From Epiperipatus broadwayi (Eukaryota > Onychophora > Udeonychophora > Euonychophora > Peripatidae), in contig JAQFVV010012544.1 of the NCBI GenBank assembly GCA_028023455.1, forward strand, positions 2,690,396 to 2,754,395: a stretch of 64,000 nt of DNA, in the 5' to 3' direction. The notes below the pieces were generated by a model. The model did no database searches, was not told the DNA's origin, and saw nothing but the letters and a program-made list of their open reading frames with translations. Position 1 is the stretch's first letter. Every line of letters begins with the position of its first letter. The position numbers were made by a program, and so were the translations under genes. Shown here one piece after another: positions 22,611 to 34,609 of this stretch.

Positions 22611-23890
22611 AACACAAAAAGGGCACTCTTGATTTGACATTTGAGTTTTATTATTGTGATTGAATATTTCAACAGTTTATTATAAAAAGTTTTGTAGACT
22701 ATTCAATGACCAGTTAAAATCCATAGAAATAATAATTAGTAATTGGAGAGTGATTGAGGCAATAACCCTGCCCATTGGATCACTATCATATAATATACAG
22801 CATAATACACTTAGAATGATATAATAAAGTTTTAACTAAAAGTTAAGCATTATGAATTTTTAAATACATAAAAAAGTGGCTAAGAGTTTAGCAATTTTGT
22901 GGGTTGGTTTATGAAAGGTTTTAAATATTATAATAAAATGTTGCAAATAATATTTGTGTACTAAACCATTTATATATTTTTCGTCTTTTATTTGTATTCA
23001 AGTTTATCATTGAATATTTATTTATCCTTTTGAAAGTGATCCATTTCAATAAGCTTATTAAACTTTATACTGCATGAATTGTTACTGGCCTAGTGAATTA
23101 AAGTTCTAAACTTTTGATTGGTCAATTTTAGTATCAGCAGTAAAAATATATTTGTCTTTTAATATTATATTCATTTTTTTATTTGCAAAAAGCAAATTAA
23201 TAATTTATCAGATTATGAAAGTGAACGAAAGTTTTTTTCAAAAATAAATTTATAATTATAATTATAAAAATAATCTATAGTGGGAACATAAAACTAAATT
23301 TTGTAACCTACTAAAAAATGCAGTGTACATCATTGATTTCTTTCTCAATTTGTGTTAAGAAACCGTTAATTTACACTACTAAAACATCTCACAGTTATAC
23401 TTTATTTAGGTTTACACTAAATGTAGAAACAGTAGCAAAAAATTTCTATAAAATAGTAGCACATAATGCAAGCTCTATAATCAATAGATGTTAAAAAAGT
23501 TATGCATAATTCTTATTCAGTCTTTTCCCATCCAACATCCCTAGATTAGTTTTTAACTTATGTGGCATTATGCTCAAAAAAACTGTTTTTAAATCTATTA
23601 AGCAATAATTTGAACTCCATTTTTTATGAAATGGCAATGTTGCCAGAAATCTTAGGCATTTAATTTACTTCCTACTACTTCAGATGATTGCCAATCATAG
23701 ATTTTGTTGTAAGAGAAGCAAAATGATTCATATCTTTAAATAAAAAGTAATACAGTGGTAAATCCTTTCAATTGGCTTTCCACTTTTCCAATTTGATAAT
23801 GGAAAATGCATATAGAATATGTGGAAATTTTATGTCTTGATAATAAAAAGTGTAATATTTCACAGAAACTGCCTTTAGGTGGCCTAGGAA
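22610..23890. other. Intergenic, nothing recognised
   Basis: AT-rich with no convincing frame on either strand. Confidence 0.4.
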
Positions 23891-23899
23891 TGTTTGCTC

Positions 23900-24370
23900 C
23901 AAATAAAGAAGGAATTTTTATTTACAGCATCATTAAAATAGCAGATGGATAACTAAAGCTCGTATGGTTTGTGAGTAAACCTTTATTATTATAATCAAAA
24001 TTTTAAGTATTCTTGATAAAGATAGAAATAATTTTTTCCACATATTCATTCTGCAAAATCTCTCCTTTGGAATAGCAATAGATAATGCTAATAGCATGAG
24101 AATAATTAGAAAAATAAAAAATATGAAAATGTAAGTGCAGAAAAATAGGATAAAAGATTTTAGAAATATTGAAACAAGGTTGGAGCAAATTTTATGGAAA
24201 TGCATTTAAAATATGCAAAAATTATTGACTAAAAATTTATTTTGATGATTTTAAAAAGAAGTTCTTAAACTGAATTAACAAGAAGAGATGCATTGATGAT
24301 AAATTGTTTGAGACACTTCCAAATGTTTAAATACTAAGCAAAAGTTAATTTGACTCAATTTGCAGAGTCA
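23900..24370. repeat. Segmental duplication unit A, third block
   Basis: Matches 57900-58460 in direct orientation, including a shared GAAATAGCAATAGATAA-type stretch and GCAAAAATTATTGA. The minus-strand frame 24205-23933 is not preserved as an open frame in unit B, so it is not called as a gene. Confidence 0.7.
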
Positions 24371-24484
24371 CCTTTTGATTTATTGATGATAAAAGTTTAT
24401 GTATTAATCGTTACTGAAAAAAATGAGAAGATGGAAGAATCTGGAAAAACTTCTGAAAAAAAAAAAAACAAATCTAAAAACAAT

Positions 24485-25480
24485 ATAAAGTACTTACATA
24501 GTTTATCTTTCAGAAGCCATCCATTTTTTTTAAATGATCCATTTTCAGTGGCTCAGAACATATGATATAAACAATATGGTTGGCTCTAATTTATCATATT
24601 TAATAATTATATTTTTTATATTTATTAAAGCAATAAAAAAACACAAATGTCCAAAGGACTGTAATTCAAAAATGTATTAATGTAAATACAGTAAATATTT
24701 TTTTTAAAAAAAAACATCATTTAGTAGACTATAACAAATATGCAGACCAACATCACTTTTTGGGCAGGCACTAACTCGTAATTTTGAAAATATTTCATTG
24801 AAACAGATAAAAATCCAAAGGGTTGTAAGTAATATGTAAATGCAATAAAGAAAATAAAACATGATTAAGCAAAGAATAACAACTGTGTAGGAAGACATCA
24901 CTTTTCGGGTGAGCATTATCCTATAATTTTGAAAATATTCCACTGCATCTTGTTCTGCCAATGAAATATTCCAGAGATTTTAATCATATTTTCAAAAATG
25001 ATATGGTATAGAAGGAATATTAAAAAAAACACACATGTAAACTAATGTTTAAAAAAATATATGCTAATTTCTCTTATTGTCTGTTAGCATCACATTAACA
25101 ATTTTGAAAATATTCCAGTGTATCTTGTTTTGTCAATGAAATATTTCAATTTTTAATCATATTTCCTGTTCTGTTGATGAAATATTCCAGATTTTAATCA
25201 TATTTTTAAAAATGATATGGTAAATAATGAATGTTAAAAAAAAACACATGAAAACTAATGCTAAAAAATATTACTATATTTACATTTTTGAATTACAACC
25301 CTTTGGACTTTTGCATTTCTTTATCATTTTAATAAATAAAAAGGCATAATTATTGAAAACAATAACTTAGAATCAGCCATATTGTTTATAGCATGTGTTG
25401 TAAGTCCCTAAGCCCTTGAAAATGGATTCTTTAAAAAACAGATGGCAAACATCTAGCAGGAAAACTATGTAAGCAGCCAA
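24485..25480. mobile_element. Foldback element, ~1 kb, arms ~225 bp
   Basis: The arms 24485-24710 and 25255-25480 are inverted and share AAACAATATGG, AATAATTAT and a GTCCAAAG...TTGTAATTCAAAAATG stretch. The centre holds diverged tandem units around TTTTGAAAATATTCCA. Unit B (58480-58540) lacks it, so it is a post-duplication insertion. The minus-strand frame 24961-24704 is inside it and not a gene. Confidence 0.65.
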
Positions 25481-25489
25481 TATAGTTAT

Positions 25490-26327
25490 CCAAAAATATG
25501 GAAATAGCTTTGCTGAGGCAACTGAAGTTGAAAAATTACTGGATGAAGTTGAATTAAGTATAAAAAATGACTATAGATGTAAGATTTAATTTTGTAGACA
25601 AGACAAACTTATTATAATATGTGGTTTTAAGTTTCATTAAAATATAAATTTATCTGAAAAGACAATGATGGATTAAAGAAATATAAAGTTGAAATCACGT
25701 TGATTTGATTAAAAAACCAAAATCAAATATGTAAAATAAATATTTCAGTGATGTTAACTTAAGTGAACATACACTATTTAAACAAATGAAGTGCCAGTTG
25801 AACTTGATCTATAGATCTTTAGCACAAAAATCCACAACTTAACCTTGTAATAAACTATATAGAATCAATTTATTTGCTTATTGTGAAACATAAATTAATT
25901 TATATTACAACATAGTCAAAATGACAATATTAAAGCAAAGGATAATAATACAAAGTACACTAATAACATGGAATCAAGGAAAACTTAAATGTGCACAAAA
26001 AAATGAAATATAGGAATGTTGTTGAAATATTTTACAATATCTGATAAATCTTTAATAAGTATAAATTCAAATAAATCATTTAGAAATATTTAGGAAAAAA
26101 AGTAAAATAAAAAATTTTGGATTATAGAAAATATTTTGAAAAAAATTAATAAATGCAAAATTGAGAATTCCAATTATGAAGAGGAAAAGATAAAATATAA
26201 ATAATAACATTGAAAGAGATTAAAAATTATCTAAAAAAAATAAATGGCATGAAATTAATAAACTGTAATAAATAAGAAGGACAGATATGCTGCACCAGAA
26301 ATTTAATGAGTTTTGCAATATATATAT
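25490..26327. repeat. Segmental duplication unit A, fourth block
   Basis: Matches 58540-59160 in direct orientation, for example 26150-26300 against 59000-59150. No intact frame. It leads into the shared RTE relic. Confidence 0.65.
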
Positions 26328-28256
26328 TGTAGGAGTATAGACATACTCATACATACATATAATCACTATGTATACATTATATTTGTATTTTTATATTTAT
26401 ACAAATGTAATATGTAATTTAGTAAGTTAGAATTTTTCATTCTTTAAAATGAAAAATCATTGTTGACAAAAGACAGTTCACATGTTGATGACCTCTGGGT
26501 TCACATAAAGTTTATCGAGTTAAAGGAAATGAAATTAACTTAGTGATATAATATCGAATGGTATTGTAACAATGTAGAATGTGACATGCTTCACAAGCTC
26601 ATGCAGCTAGATATAAAAATAATTCTTTTTCTAAAAAGATTAAGGATTCTATTTTGTCAGCTATATCCTCACAAAAATGTATACTATGTTCGATTTAAAA
26701 GAACAGTGTAAGATAAAATCTATATTTTGAACGATTTAATATTTATTAGAAGAAATTTCTAATACTTTCTTTTTAAAGAAAGTGATTTGAATATATTTTC
26801 ATGTTGATAAATATCGTTCTAAATTGGAGTTCTAATTATAAATTTCGTTTTAAAAAGAACATGTTTATAAAAACTTCAACTAACTTTAATGTACTTTACA
26901 TTATAAGGAAAATGCATAGTGAGTAGAACATTTATTTATAGTGGGATATATAAAATGCACTTGCCTAATCAAATATATATGTTATGTATGAATAACATCT
27001 TTTGCTGAATGCCTATAGAATTATATAAAAAGTTATATCTTCAAAATGGAATTATAATGGTTAATAAATGAACTGTGTTTAACGAAGATGAAATCGACAT
27101 AGGAGGAGGAAACTAAACATCAACTTGGAATCCCCTGTTATTTTCTTCAATGTATAACAATGAAGGAATTAAAAATTGCATCTTCGAAGGGTCCATTCGC
27201 GAATTCCAGGAATATTTAAAACTATTCTTTTATAAATACCTTTTTTTTTTTTTTTTAAATTATAATTGGGAAAGATTAATTTCATTTCCTTTATTATCGT
27301 ATCCATTTCATTAAAGAAATGAATAATAAGAGAGAATTAATAATTTAAAATATTTTCATTTTTATTTATGATTAATAAAGATTTAAATATAGATTAAGAA
27401 TTATTAATATGGGAAAGGGGATAAAGTGAATTTGGAGGTAAGCAATTTAATTACTTTTAAATTCACATACTATTATTTTCTATGACATGACACTACATTG
27501 TGTGTACTAACCCAAATAGTCAAATAACAATAATGTATGGTAAGTGAATAAATGACTAACATTGATATGAAATACATATTTTTATATTAATAAACACAAA
27601 TTACGTACAATCATTTTAACGAGTGAAAATATTATATATAAATGATTGGATTATTATTTATATAATCTAATGATTATAAACTAGTGTTAATATAAAAGTA
27701 TTAATATGTGGATACTTATATTTTATATATATTGTAAAATTATGTGTTGTTATAAGTCAGAAAATATATCTACCGTAAGTAATAGTTTATTTATCTGTTA
27801 AATAAATGATTATTATGTTTTTTTATCTTAAACTAAATGAAGTCTTCAATTTGTTTTATTTATTTATTTGATTTTATGAGATAAGAACAAACATTTAATA
27901 TAATAATCTTTATTGATTATTATATTAACTTAATGAAACCCATGTTAAAGAGTTAGTGAGACTTATTATTATCATTACTCTAGTATATTGATAGGAACCC
28001 CTGAAGAGAGTAAATTGTTAAACTTCCCTGAGTTCGAAATCTGAGCATAACGGTAAAGTTAATTAAGGTGAAAATTGATTTGATGTGGTTTTGATATAAT
28101 AATTTATTAATAATAAATTATCTATTGGGAACATATATAGTTTATATCAAAATTAAATCAAGTCATTCATGGCATCCTACATGAAGACCGTAAATCTGAC
28201 TATAGTGAGATGTGACTGCCTTAACTTATCTTGTTGAGAGGGTGCATACCATTACA
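26328..28256. mobile_element. ~1.93 kb insertion relative to unit B, TG...CA ends
   Basis: Unit A sequence before 26328 and after 28256 is contiguous in unit B around 59180. The inserted segment begins TGTAGGAGTATAG and ends ACCATTACA, and is flanked by ATATATAT on both sides (26320-26327, 28257-28264). The TG...CA termini fit a solo LTR. No protein is encoded; GC-richer islands occur at 27060-27220 and 27960-28250. Because the flank is low-complexity, the target-site duplication is weak evidence. Confidence 0.4.
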
Positions 28257-29350
28257 ATATATATATAGTATTATGAATTAAAAGATAAAGATGACAAACT
28301 AATTTACAATCAAAAGAAAACAGATATAAAGGAGCTATTTAACGAAATAAGAGAAATTTATAAAAAAAATATTTTCAAACTTGTTTAATAAAAATTCTCC
28401 CTAAATTAAAAATATACCAGCTGACATATGAAAGACCAATGAAAAATCATTCTGTAATCATATTATTACACAGAACAATAAATTTTGCAGTCTGTACATC
28501 AACAATATTATTTCCAAATATCAAAACAAATTAAATAATTTGACCTCACTTTAAATTTAGAAGAAATATGTCTACAAAATATATTATGAAGCATTATATT
28601 TGTTGGCAGCCAAATATTAAATTTAAATAGATTTTTTCTACATGTATTTTATTGACTATAAGAAATAACTAGGAAAAAGTATTAGACAATGTAAACTATT
28701 CCCAGTGCTGAAACAAATATATTGCTCATGTTATATATTATTCACAATATTTTAAAGATATAGAGAGATATAAAAGGTAGCTCTAAACAAACTTTTTTCT
28801 GATAAATGTCACAAGAGAAAGCATTTAAAATCTCTATCTAGAATTATCCCTATCCCCAAACCTTTTTTGAGCTGATGGCTCTCATCAGTGAGGTATTAGG
28901 ACATTCAGACACTAGATCTAAAATGCAATTTCAATCTCAGCATTTATTGAATAGTTAACTATTAAGTAGAAAAAAGTTCATCAAAAAAAACTTGTTTAGA
29001 GGTAATAGCATACTCATTATATTTACATTTGTAAATACAAAATTAGGTCATGCAATATATGACTTGATTTCCTTACTTTCAGAGATGTAAAGCCAAAATT
29101 TAACTCAAGAAATTAACAGCAATAGATAAATTAGTTTGAGTTATTTAATGTTGCGAAATTCATTTCATGCGTTTTCAGAAACTACAATAGAAAAGATTTT
29201 GAGATAGATAAATCTACTACAGAACTAATTTGTGATTAATCACCCAATAGTGGAAGAAAAAACTTAAATGCAATTTGATTTAGCATGATGATCACTATTA
29301 AAAAAGTGAAGTTAGTCAATGATAATTTCTAGAATTTAAAATGAAATATT
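28257..29350 (+). pseudogene. RTE LINE relic shared with unit B
   Basis: Bases 28265-28400 on the plus strand read, with interruptions, LKDKDDKLIYN and then KELFNEIREIYKKN, the linker between endonuclease and RT in RTE elements. The same relic is at 59190-59510 in unit B. Bases 29220-29340 match 59540-59660. It was therefore present before the segmental duplication. No frame longer than a few dozen codons survives. Confidence 0.5.
28780..29000 (-). ncRNA. Decayed hammerhead-like repeat copy
   Basis: On the minus strand CUGAUGA (28888-28882) is followed by a perfect GAGC-loop-GCUC helix and then AAAA where GAAA is expected. A degenerate GGUUUGGGGAUAGGGAU stands where GUC and helix I should be. 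It belongs to the same family as 1790-1900. Confidence 0.45.
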
Positions 29351-29690
29351 ATGTTAGTCATTGTTTGTTGTGCAGATTTTCCTAGTGATTATAACAGGAT
29401 GGTAGTAGGAAAATCTTGACAATAGCTATGCCATTGTGAAGTGTATTGTACATACTTCTCAATGCTAAAAACACTCTTTTGTAATCATCCCTAAAGTCTA
29501 TCTTATGTTTTAATATTTAGCAAGTATCTCAAGTCCCATAAAAAGTCTTGTACTTCATCATTGTTATACTTGATGGTTTATTGTTGAACTGGTGTAGTAG
29601 AGAGTAGAAAAGAGAAGGTGGAGAGTAAGATAAAGTGGTACATTGGAACAACAATCAGAAAGAAAGGTTACAATATATATATATATGTTG
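29350..29690. other. Intergenic, nothing recognised
   Basis: AT-rich sequence without a coding frame. It ends in a TATATATG run that also precedes the PLE family 1 end at about 3955. Confidence 0.4.
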
Positions 29691-30222
29691 ATGCAAAGAT
29701 TTTCACAGGTTGCATATATAAAAGACATTTTGCGGATTCATCCGTTTTAAAAATTTAAAAATTAATATACCGACATTTTGACTTGATCACACAAGTCATC
29801 TACTGGGTGATAAAAGATAGAAAGATGACTGTAGAGGCATTCCAATCACTGATTTGAAAAAATGTTAAAGTTCCACCAATAGCAAAAATATTAAATTAAG
29901 AATGTTTTTTAAAAAAATCTTCCCAAATAGGAGGAAGTTTGCTTGTATCATCTCACTTATTGATACAATCTGTCCTTTTAAGTATCTCAATGGCTTTTCT
30001 AATTTTGCACTGGTAGATATTATCACATCTGAATATGATCCTGGTAGTAGAAAAATCAATTTTATGACTATAGTATGTAGTGAGAGTGCTAATGATGATG
30101 AGTGTTGTTTAATTGTGATGATTACTCATACCTATGTAAGAAGCTTTACAATTTTCACATGATATTTGATAAACACCATGAGATTCAATAGGGATTAAAT
30201 CCTTAGGCTTGGTTATTATATT
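29690..30222 (-). pseudogene. PLE family 1, third copy (GIY-YIG end only)
   Basis: The minus strand repeats the 3' half of family 1: the nuclease tail with SYSDVIISTSAKLEKPL in one frame, and the non-coding 3' block. It is cut at about 30222, where it abuts the L1/Tx1-like LINE fragment with no spacer. Small deletions shift the frame. Confidence 0.75.
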
Positions 30223-30223
30223 G

Positions 30224-31130
30224 CTATTCCAGGTATTTGAACCCCACCAAATGTTTTTGGGTCATTTCTATGACAGGATTTATATAGAATATGAAGAGCA
30301 GGGAGCTGAGTGGGGATCCCTGTGATAAAGACTGGGTTGGAATGAAGAATGGTGAGTTTTTTCCATTGAGGAATATGTGTATTTCTCGACCTAGAAGCAG
30401 ATTTGCAATAATATACAGATATGTCCTAGAGATGTCAGTGTTTTTTTTTTTTGTATTTAACAATGTTGTCTCTATGTCGAGTTGGACTGCTATAGGCCCA
30501 TTTCTTTTCTCTAACTAATGTAAGCACTGCTTTGAATAGCAACATTGCCTGTATGGTTGATGATCCTTTTTTGGCTTGTTGCACTTCAGATATTAGTGGC
30601 AGTATGTACTGCTCAATTTTTTGCTAGATGATCTTTTCTATAATTTTGATTGGCAAAGGCCCCATTGATATTGAATGCAGATCTCTGAGTGAGGGAATTA
30701 TTTTTTGTTTTTTATTGTAGGGAACTATGCCATCAAGGTAGACACCTTCTATAGTCTTTTTTTGTGTGTGTTTTAAAACAAATAATGGGATTCCAGGAAT
30801 ACCTGGGCCATAAGCTTTTGGTAAGGTAATTAGCTTTGCTGCAAAGTTATCTAAGGTGAATGGTGTTTTAGTTTCTGGTATGCCAAATATATGAGATGGA
30901 ATTTTTAAGATCTTTGTTGGCTTGGAGTCTGCAATTGAAGGTCTGAGAATATTGTGACCTGCATAAGTTCTATCTTCTGTTTGAACTGCCATTCATACTT
31001 TAATTGTGGATGGATTTTCTAGGACCCATCTAATATATTCTCTGGTCCAATTGTGTGGTTGTGTGATACAAATTTTACTTTTTTTAACTTTGAGGTAATT
31101 TTTGAGTGCTTCACATACCTTATTATATGT
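30224..31130 (-). pseudogene. L1/Tx1-like LINE, RT N-terminal part, minus copy
   Basis: Minus-strand frames 30992-30624 and 30463-30224 carry NKKQKIIPS, ISMGPLPIKIIEKII, LLLGREIH, then SQGSPLSSLLFIFYINP, the RT finger and palm boxes also seen in the plus copy downstream. A frameshift and a stop fall between them. Upstream (31130-31000) a region with NWTREYIRWVLENP precedes the RT. The copy stops just before the catalytic YMDD box, at the junction with the PLE copy. It is a 3'-truncated fragment in inverted orientation to its neighbour. Confidence 0.7.
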
Positions 31131-31660
<530 letters not shown>

Positions 31661-33817
31661 ATGTTTGTACTAAAGCATCTAAGTAAATTCACAACAGAAT
31701 ATTTGTGTCAGTTAGAAAACCATCTAGCACAACAAATTCAACCCATGGAGCATGTCTATCCAATAGCCATAGTACCCTATAATAAAAAGAAAGCAATTAT
31801 CCCACCTATTACAGACTTCAGGCCAATATCTATGGGACCTTTGCCGATCAAAATTATGGAGAAAATTATTAAAGATGAAATTGAACCATATATAATGCCA
31901 CTTATCTCCGAAGCACAATATGCAAAGAAAAACTCTTCAACAACAGAAGCCGCCTTATTCTTCAAAGCAATTCTATCCACAGTAAAACAGCGGAAAAAAT
32001 ACGGACCCATTGTTGTGCAGCTTGACATAGAAGCTGCATTTGATTCAGTTAATATATACACACTTCTGAAAATGCTAAAGAACACAGAAATTCCTAAAAC
32101 ACACCTATATATAATTGCTAACCTGCTTCTTAACAGAGAGATCCATATAACTTTAAATGAAAGAAACTCACCATCTTTCACACCCACCAAATCTATATCC
32201 CAAGGATCCCCTCTTAGTTCACTATTGTTTATATTTTACATCAATCCCCTTATTAAAAGCATACAAAATGCATTTATTGGGATTGAGATACCAGACACAA
32301 CACAGTGCACTACATACATTGCTATATGGATGATGTTACCATATTTCTAACTTAAAAAAAAATAAATACCACAACTCCAAAAAATATTAAAAGAATATTC
32401 ACAGAAATATGAATTAAAGTTTAATCTGGCAATAACCACAGCCTGGTCACTATACACTGGTAAACCATGTACATTAATTTACAAATCAAAACCAAACTCA
32501 TTCCTTGGGTTCCCATTACATATGGGAATTACAGGAATGAGATGCCACATCCAAAATAAACTAAAAGAAAAAGCCACAAAAATTATAAACCCCTTGTCCG
32601 AGGCATATCTTTCACTGTATTCCAAAGTACAGTTAATTAACCAGCTTATCACAACCAAAATAACATACTATGTACCGGTTATTTCATTCTCGAAGGCATT
32701 TATTTCAAAAATTAAAACCATATGTAATAAACTACTTTGGGCCAGAAAAATAGTAGCAATTTCCACAAAAAAACTTAGCCAACCCCTAATAAAAAATGGA
32801 CTTGGCTTGCACAACATTAACATTTTTCATCTACAAAACTTAAGGAACTCAATAATTACAATCCTTGCCAAATATCCAAAAAATAACCACTTGCTAGAAG
32901 TTACTCCAACAGATAGACCACCTCCAAAAGGTTCTTTTTTCACTAACATTATATACCAATGCAAAACCACAGACAAGATTCCAGAACAGTATTTGCATAA
33001 GTATTCATACTGGGATATTTATGGTTTAATGAACAGAGAAACAGATACTAATGCTATACAACCTATGCTAGGAATTAACAGCAAGAGACTACTCAAGGAA
33101 TATAAAAAAAATGGTCTCTAGAGCCCAAATACTTTGATTTTATCATTAAAATGAATCTCATTGCCTTGCCAACAACTCACTTTCTTTATCATAAAAGAAT
33201 GTACAGATCTATTGATCCTTTTTGTGGACTCTGCCATCGAGCAGAAGAGACGCTGGACCACATTATTTATCAATGTATAGCACTTAACCAAACACGACAG
33301 ATGATGTGTAACACCTACAGAAAACCAGGTACAATCATTAATCACATAAAGCTTTTCAGGGAAGATCAATATCTAGCATTAGGGCAGCCATGTTTGTACT
33401 ATACGCATACTGATGCACCAGATGTACTTTCTTAATTGGCAATAATACCAAATGACACCCAGCTACATTTAGCAACAAACTGTTACACATTAGAAATAGA
33501 GATACAATAATAACCAACCCCCACTTATATGCAGCAACCCATTGTTAAGGCAACCATCAATGCTGTGAATGCTGCAAAAAAACTATCATACAACTAACAT
33601 TCAAAAAGACATGCCCACAAAACTAAGCTCATCAAACTTTAGAACTCTAATTTTTTTTTATCTTTCGGATTGTTATAGTCCATTAACCACAAAGTGTAAC
33701 CATTAAATTTCCTTTATATATGTGTTTACCCTATTATTACTCATTGTATGTAAAATTTGAAATTTTCTAGATGTAAACTTTGTAAACCATTGAGATCAAT
33801 AAAGCCTTTATTGAAAC
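31661..33817 (+). pseudogene. L1/Tx1-like LINE, RT to C-terminal zinc finger
   Basis: A 5'-truncated copy starting inside the ORF at FVLKH. RT boxes: FRPISMGPLPIKI (about 31820), VVQLDIEAAFDS (motif A Asp), SQGSPLSSLLF, then YMDDVTIFL at about 32324-32350, reached only after a frameshift. A second open part (32522-33121) has the thumb and a NGLGLHNI block. Bases 33151-33435 have CGLC-x-HRAEETLDH-x-YQC, a CCHC zinc finger of the zf-RVT type. Frameshifts and stops at about 32320, 32350, 33120 and 33433 make it dead. The 3' end has GATCAATAAAGCC followed by AAT repeats. The clade assignment rests on the DDVT box, the GLGL block and the finger; an R4/Dong-like element is the alternative. Confidence 0.75.
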
Positions 33818-33835
33818 ATAATAATAATAATAATA

Positions 33836-33919
<84 letters not shown>

Positions 33920-33920
33920 T
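33818..33920 (+). repeat. (AAT)n(GAT)n(AAT)n microsatellite
   Basis: AAT repeats (33818-33837), GAT repeats (33838-33878) and AAT repeats (33879-33920) directly follow the LINE 3' end. Frames of Asn/Asp or Tyr/His across it are artefacts. Confidence 0.97.
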
Positions 33921-34345
33921 ATGGTTGTACTTAAAAGAATAACCAAGCAGAGGTTGAAGTTCTCTGCACCCCTCATCACATTCCTCTCATACAAGTTAAG
34001 GATGGTTGCTATCATTCTTCTAATACCTTATGGAATAGAAAGTACTACAAGTTAAGGATTATATGTGATAATTAACATAGTACTATATAATATATATATA
34101 TAATCAAAGTTAACAAAATATTTGAAATCGTCTTGCTTGTTTATACTCTCTATCAAGTTAATTATTAAACAGTAATGGGTTAATATAATTTTTTATACTA
34201 TTCTGTGTATTCTTATTAACAGTTGAATATACTTGGAAATGTATAAATAAAGTTGTTGTTTTTTTCAAAAGGAAAAAAAAAATCACTGGATGGTGGGAAT
34301 ATCCCAATGCACAACTACAAAACCATCTTCATAAACATTCAATCA
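33921..34345 (+). repeat. Dispersed repeat shared with 44155-44400
   Basis: Begins GGTTGTACTTAAAAGAATAA after the microsatellite. The same block follows an AATAAT stretch at 44155. The two stay similar for about 240 bases (ACCAAGCAGA, TTTGAAAT, ATTATTA words in order). Bases 34205-34262 carry the tail of the 14.1 kb SINE family. Confidence 0.6.
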
Positions 34346-34540
34346 AACATAAAATGAACAATAAAAAATTAAACTTCTTTATCATAATATTTAATTATTT
34401 GGCTTAATATTATTTCTCAAGCTTTATTTTAACTGAAGTATTTTTATTGGCTTTAATACATTTTTTTATTATTGTTATTATCATTATTATTATGAAATAA
34501 AATATAATTTGATTAATTATTTTGACATTTTATTTTATTT

Positions 34541-34544
34541 TCAG
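34541..34544 (+). promoter_or_regulatory. Putative 3' splice site of a 5'-UTR intron (GPCR A)
   Basis: The T-rich tract TTTTATTTTATTTTCAG ends at 34544, 65 bases before the ATG. The same tract ends at 61038 in unit B, 38 bases before the equivalent ATG. Its conservation in otherwise diverged flanks suggests the receptor is encoded in one exon behind a 5'-UTR intron. The donor site is not identified. Confidence 0.5.
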
Positions 34545-34609
34545 TTTCAAGAATCAACAAATAGTGATATTTGTAGTAATTTATATAAAACTTTTTTGTA
34601 ATTATTATC

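Noticed and set aside
23933-24205. Hydrophobic minus-strand frames resembling small membrane proteins
   Set aside because: AT-rich composition gives Phe/Ile/Leu-rich frames by chance; the frame is not kept in the paralogous block at 58 kb.
24704-24961. 85-residue minus-strand frame
   Set aside because: Lies in the tandem core of a foldback element.
31661-33817. R2/R4-type LINE with restriction-like endonuclease
   Set aside because: The CCHC finger could fit, but no clear PD-type nuclease residues follow it, and the DDVT box and GLGL block look L1/Tx1-like. Kept as an alternative only.
33757-34015. Asn/Asp-rich and Tyr/His-rich frames on both strands
   Set aside because: Translations of AAT/GAT repeats; no flanking conserved coding sequence.
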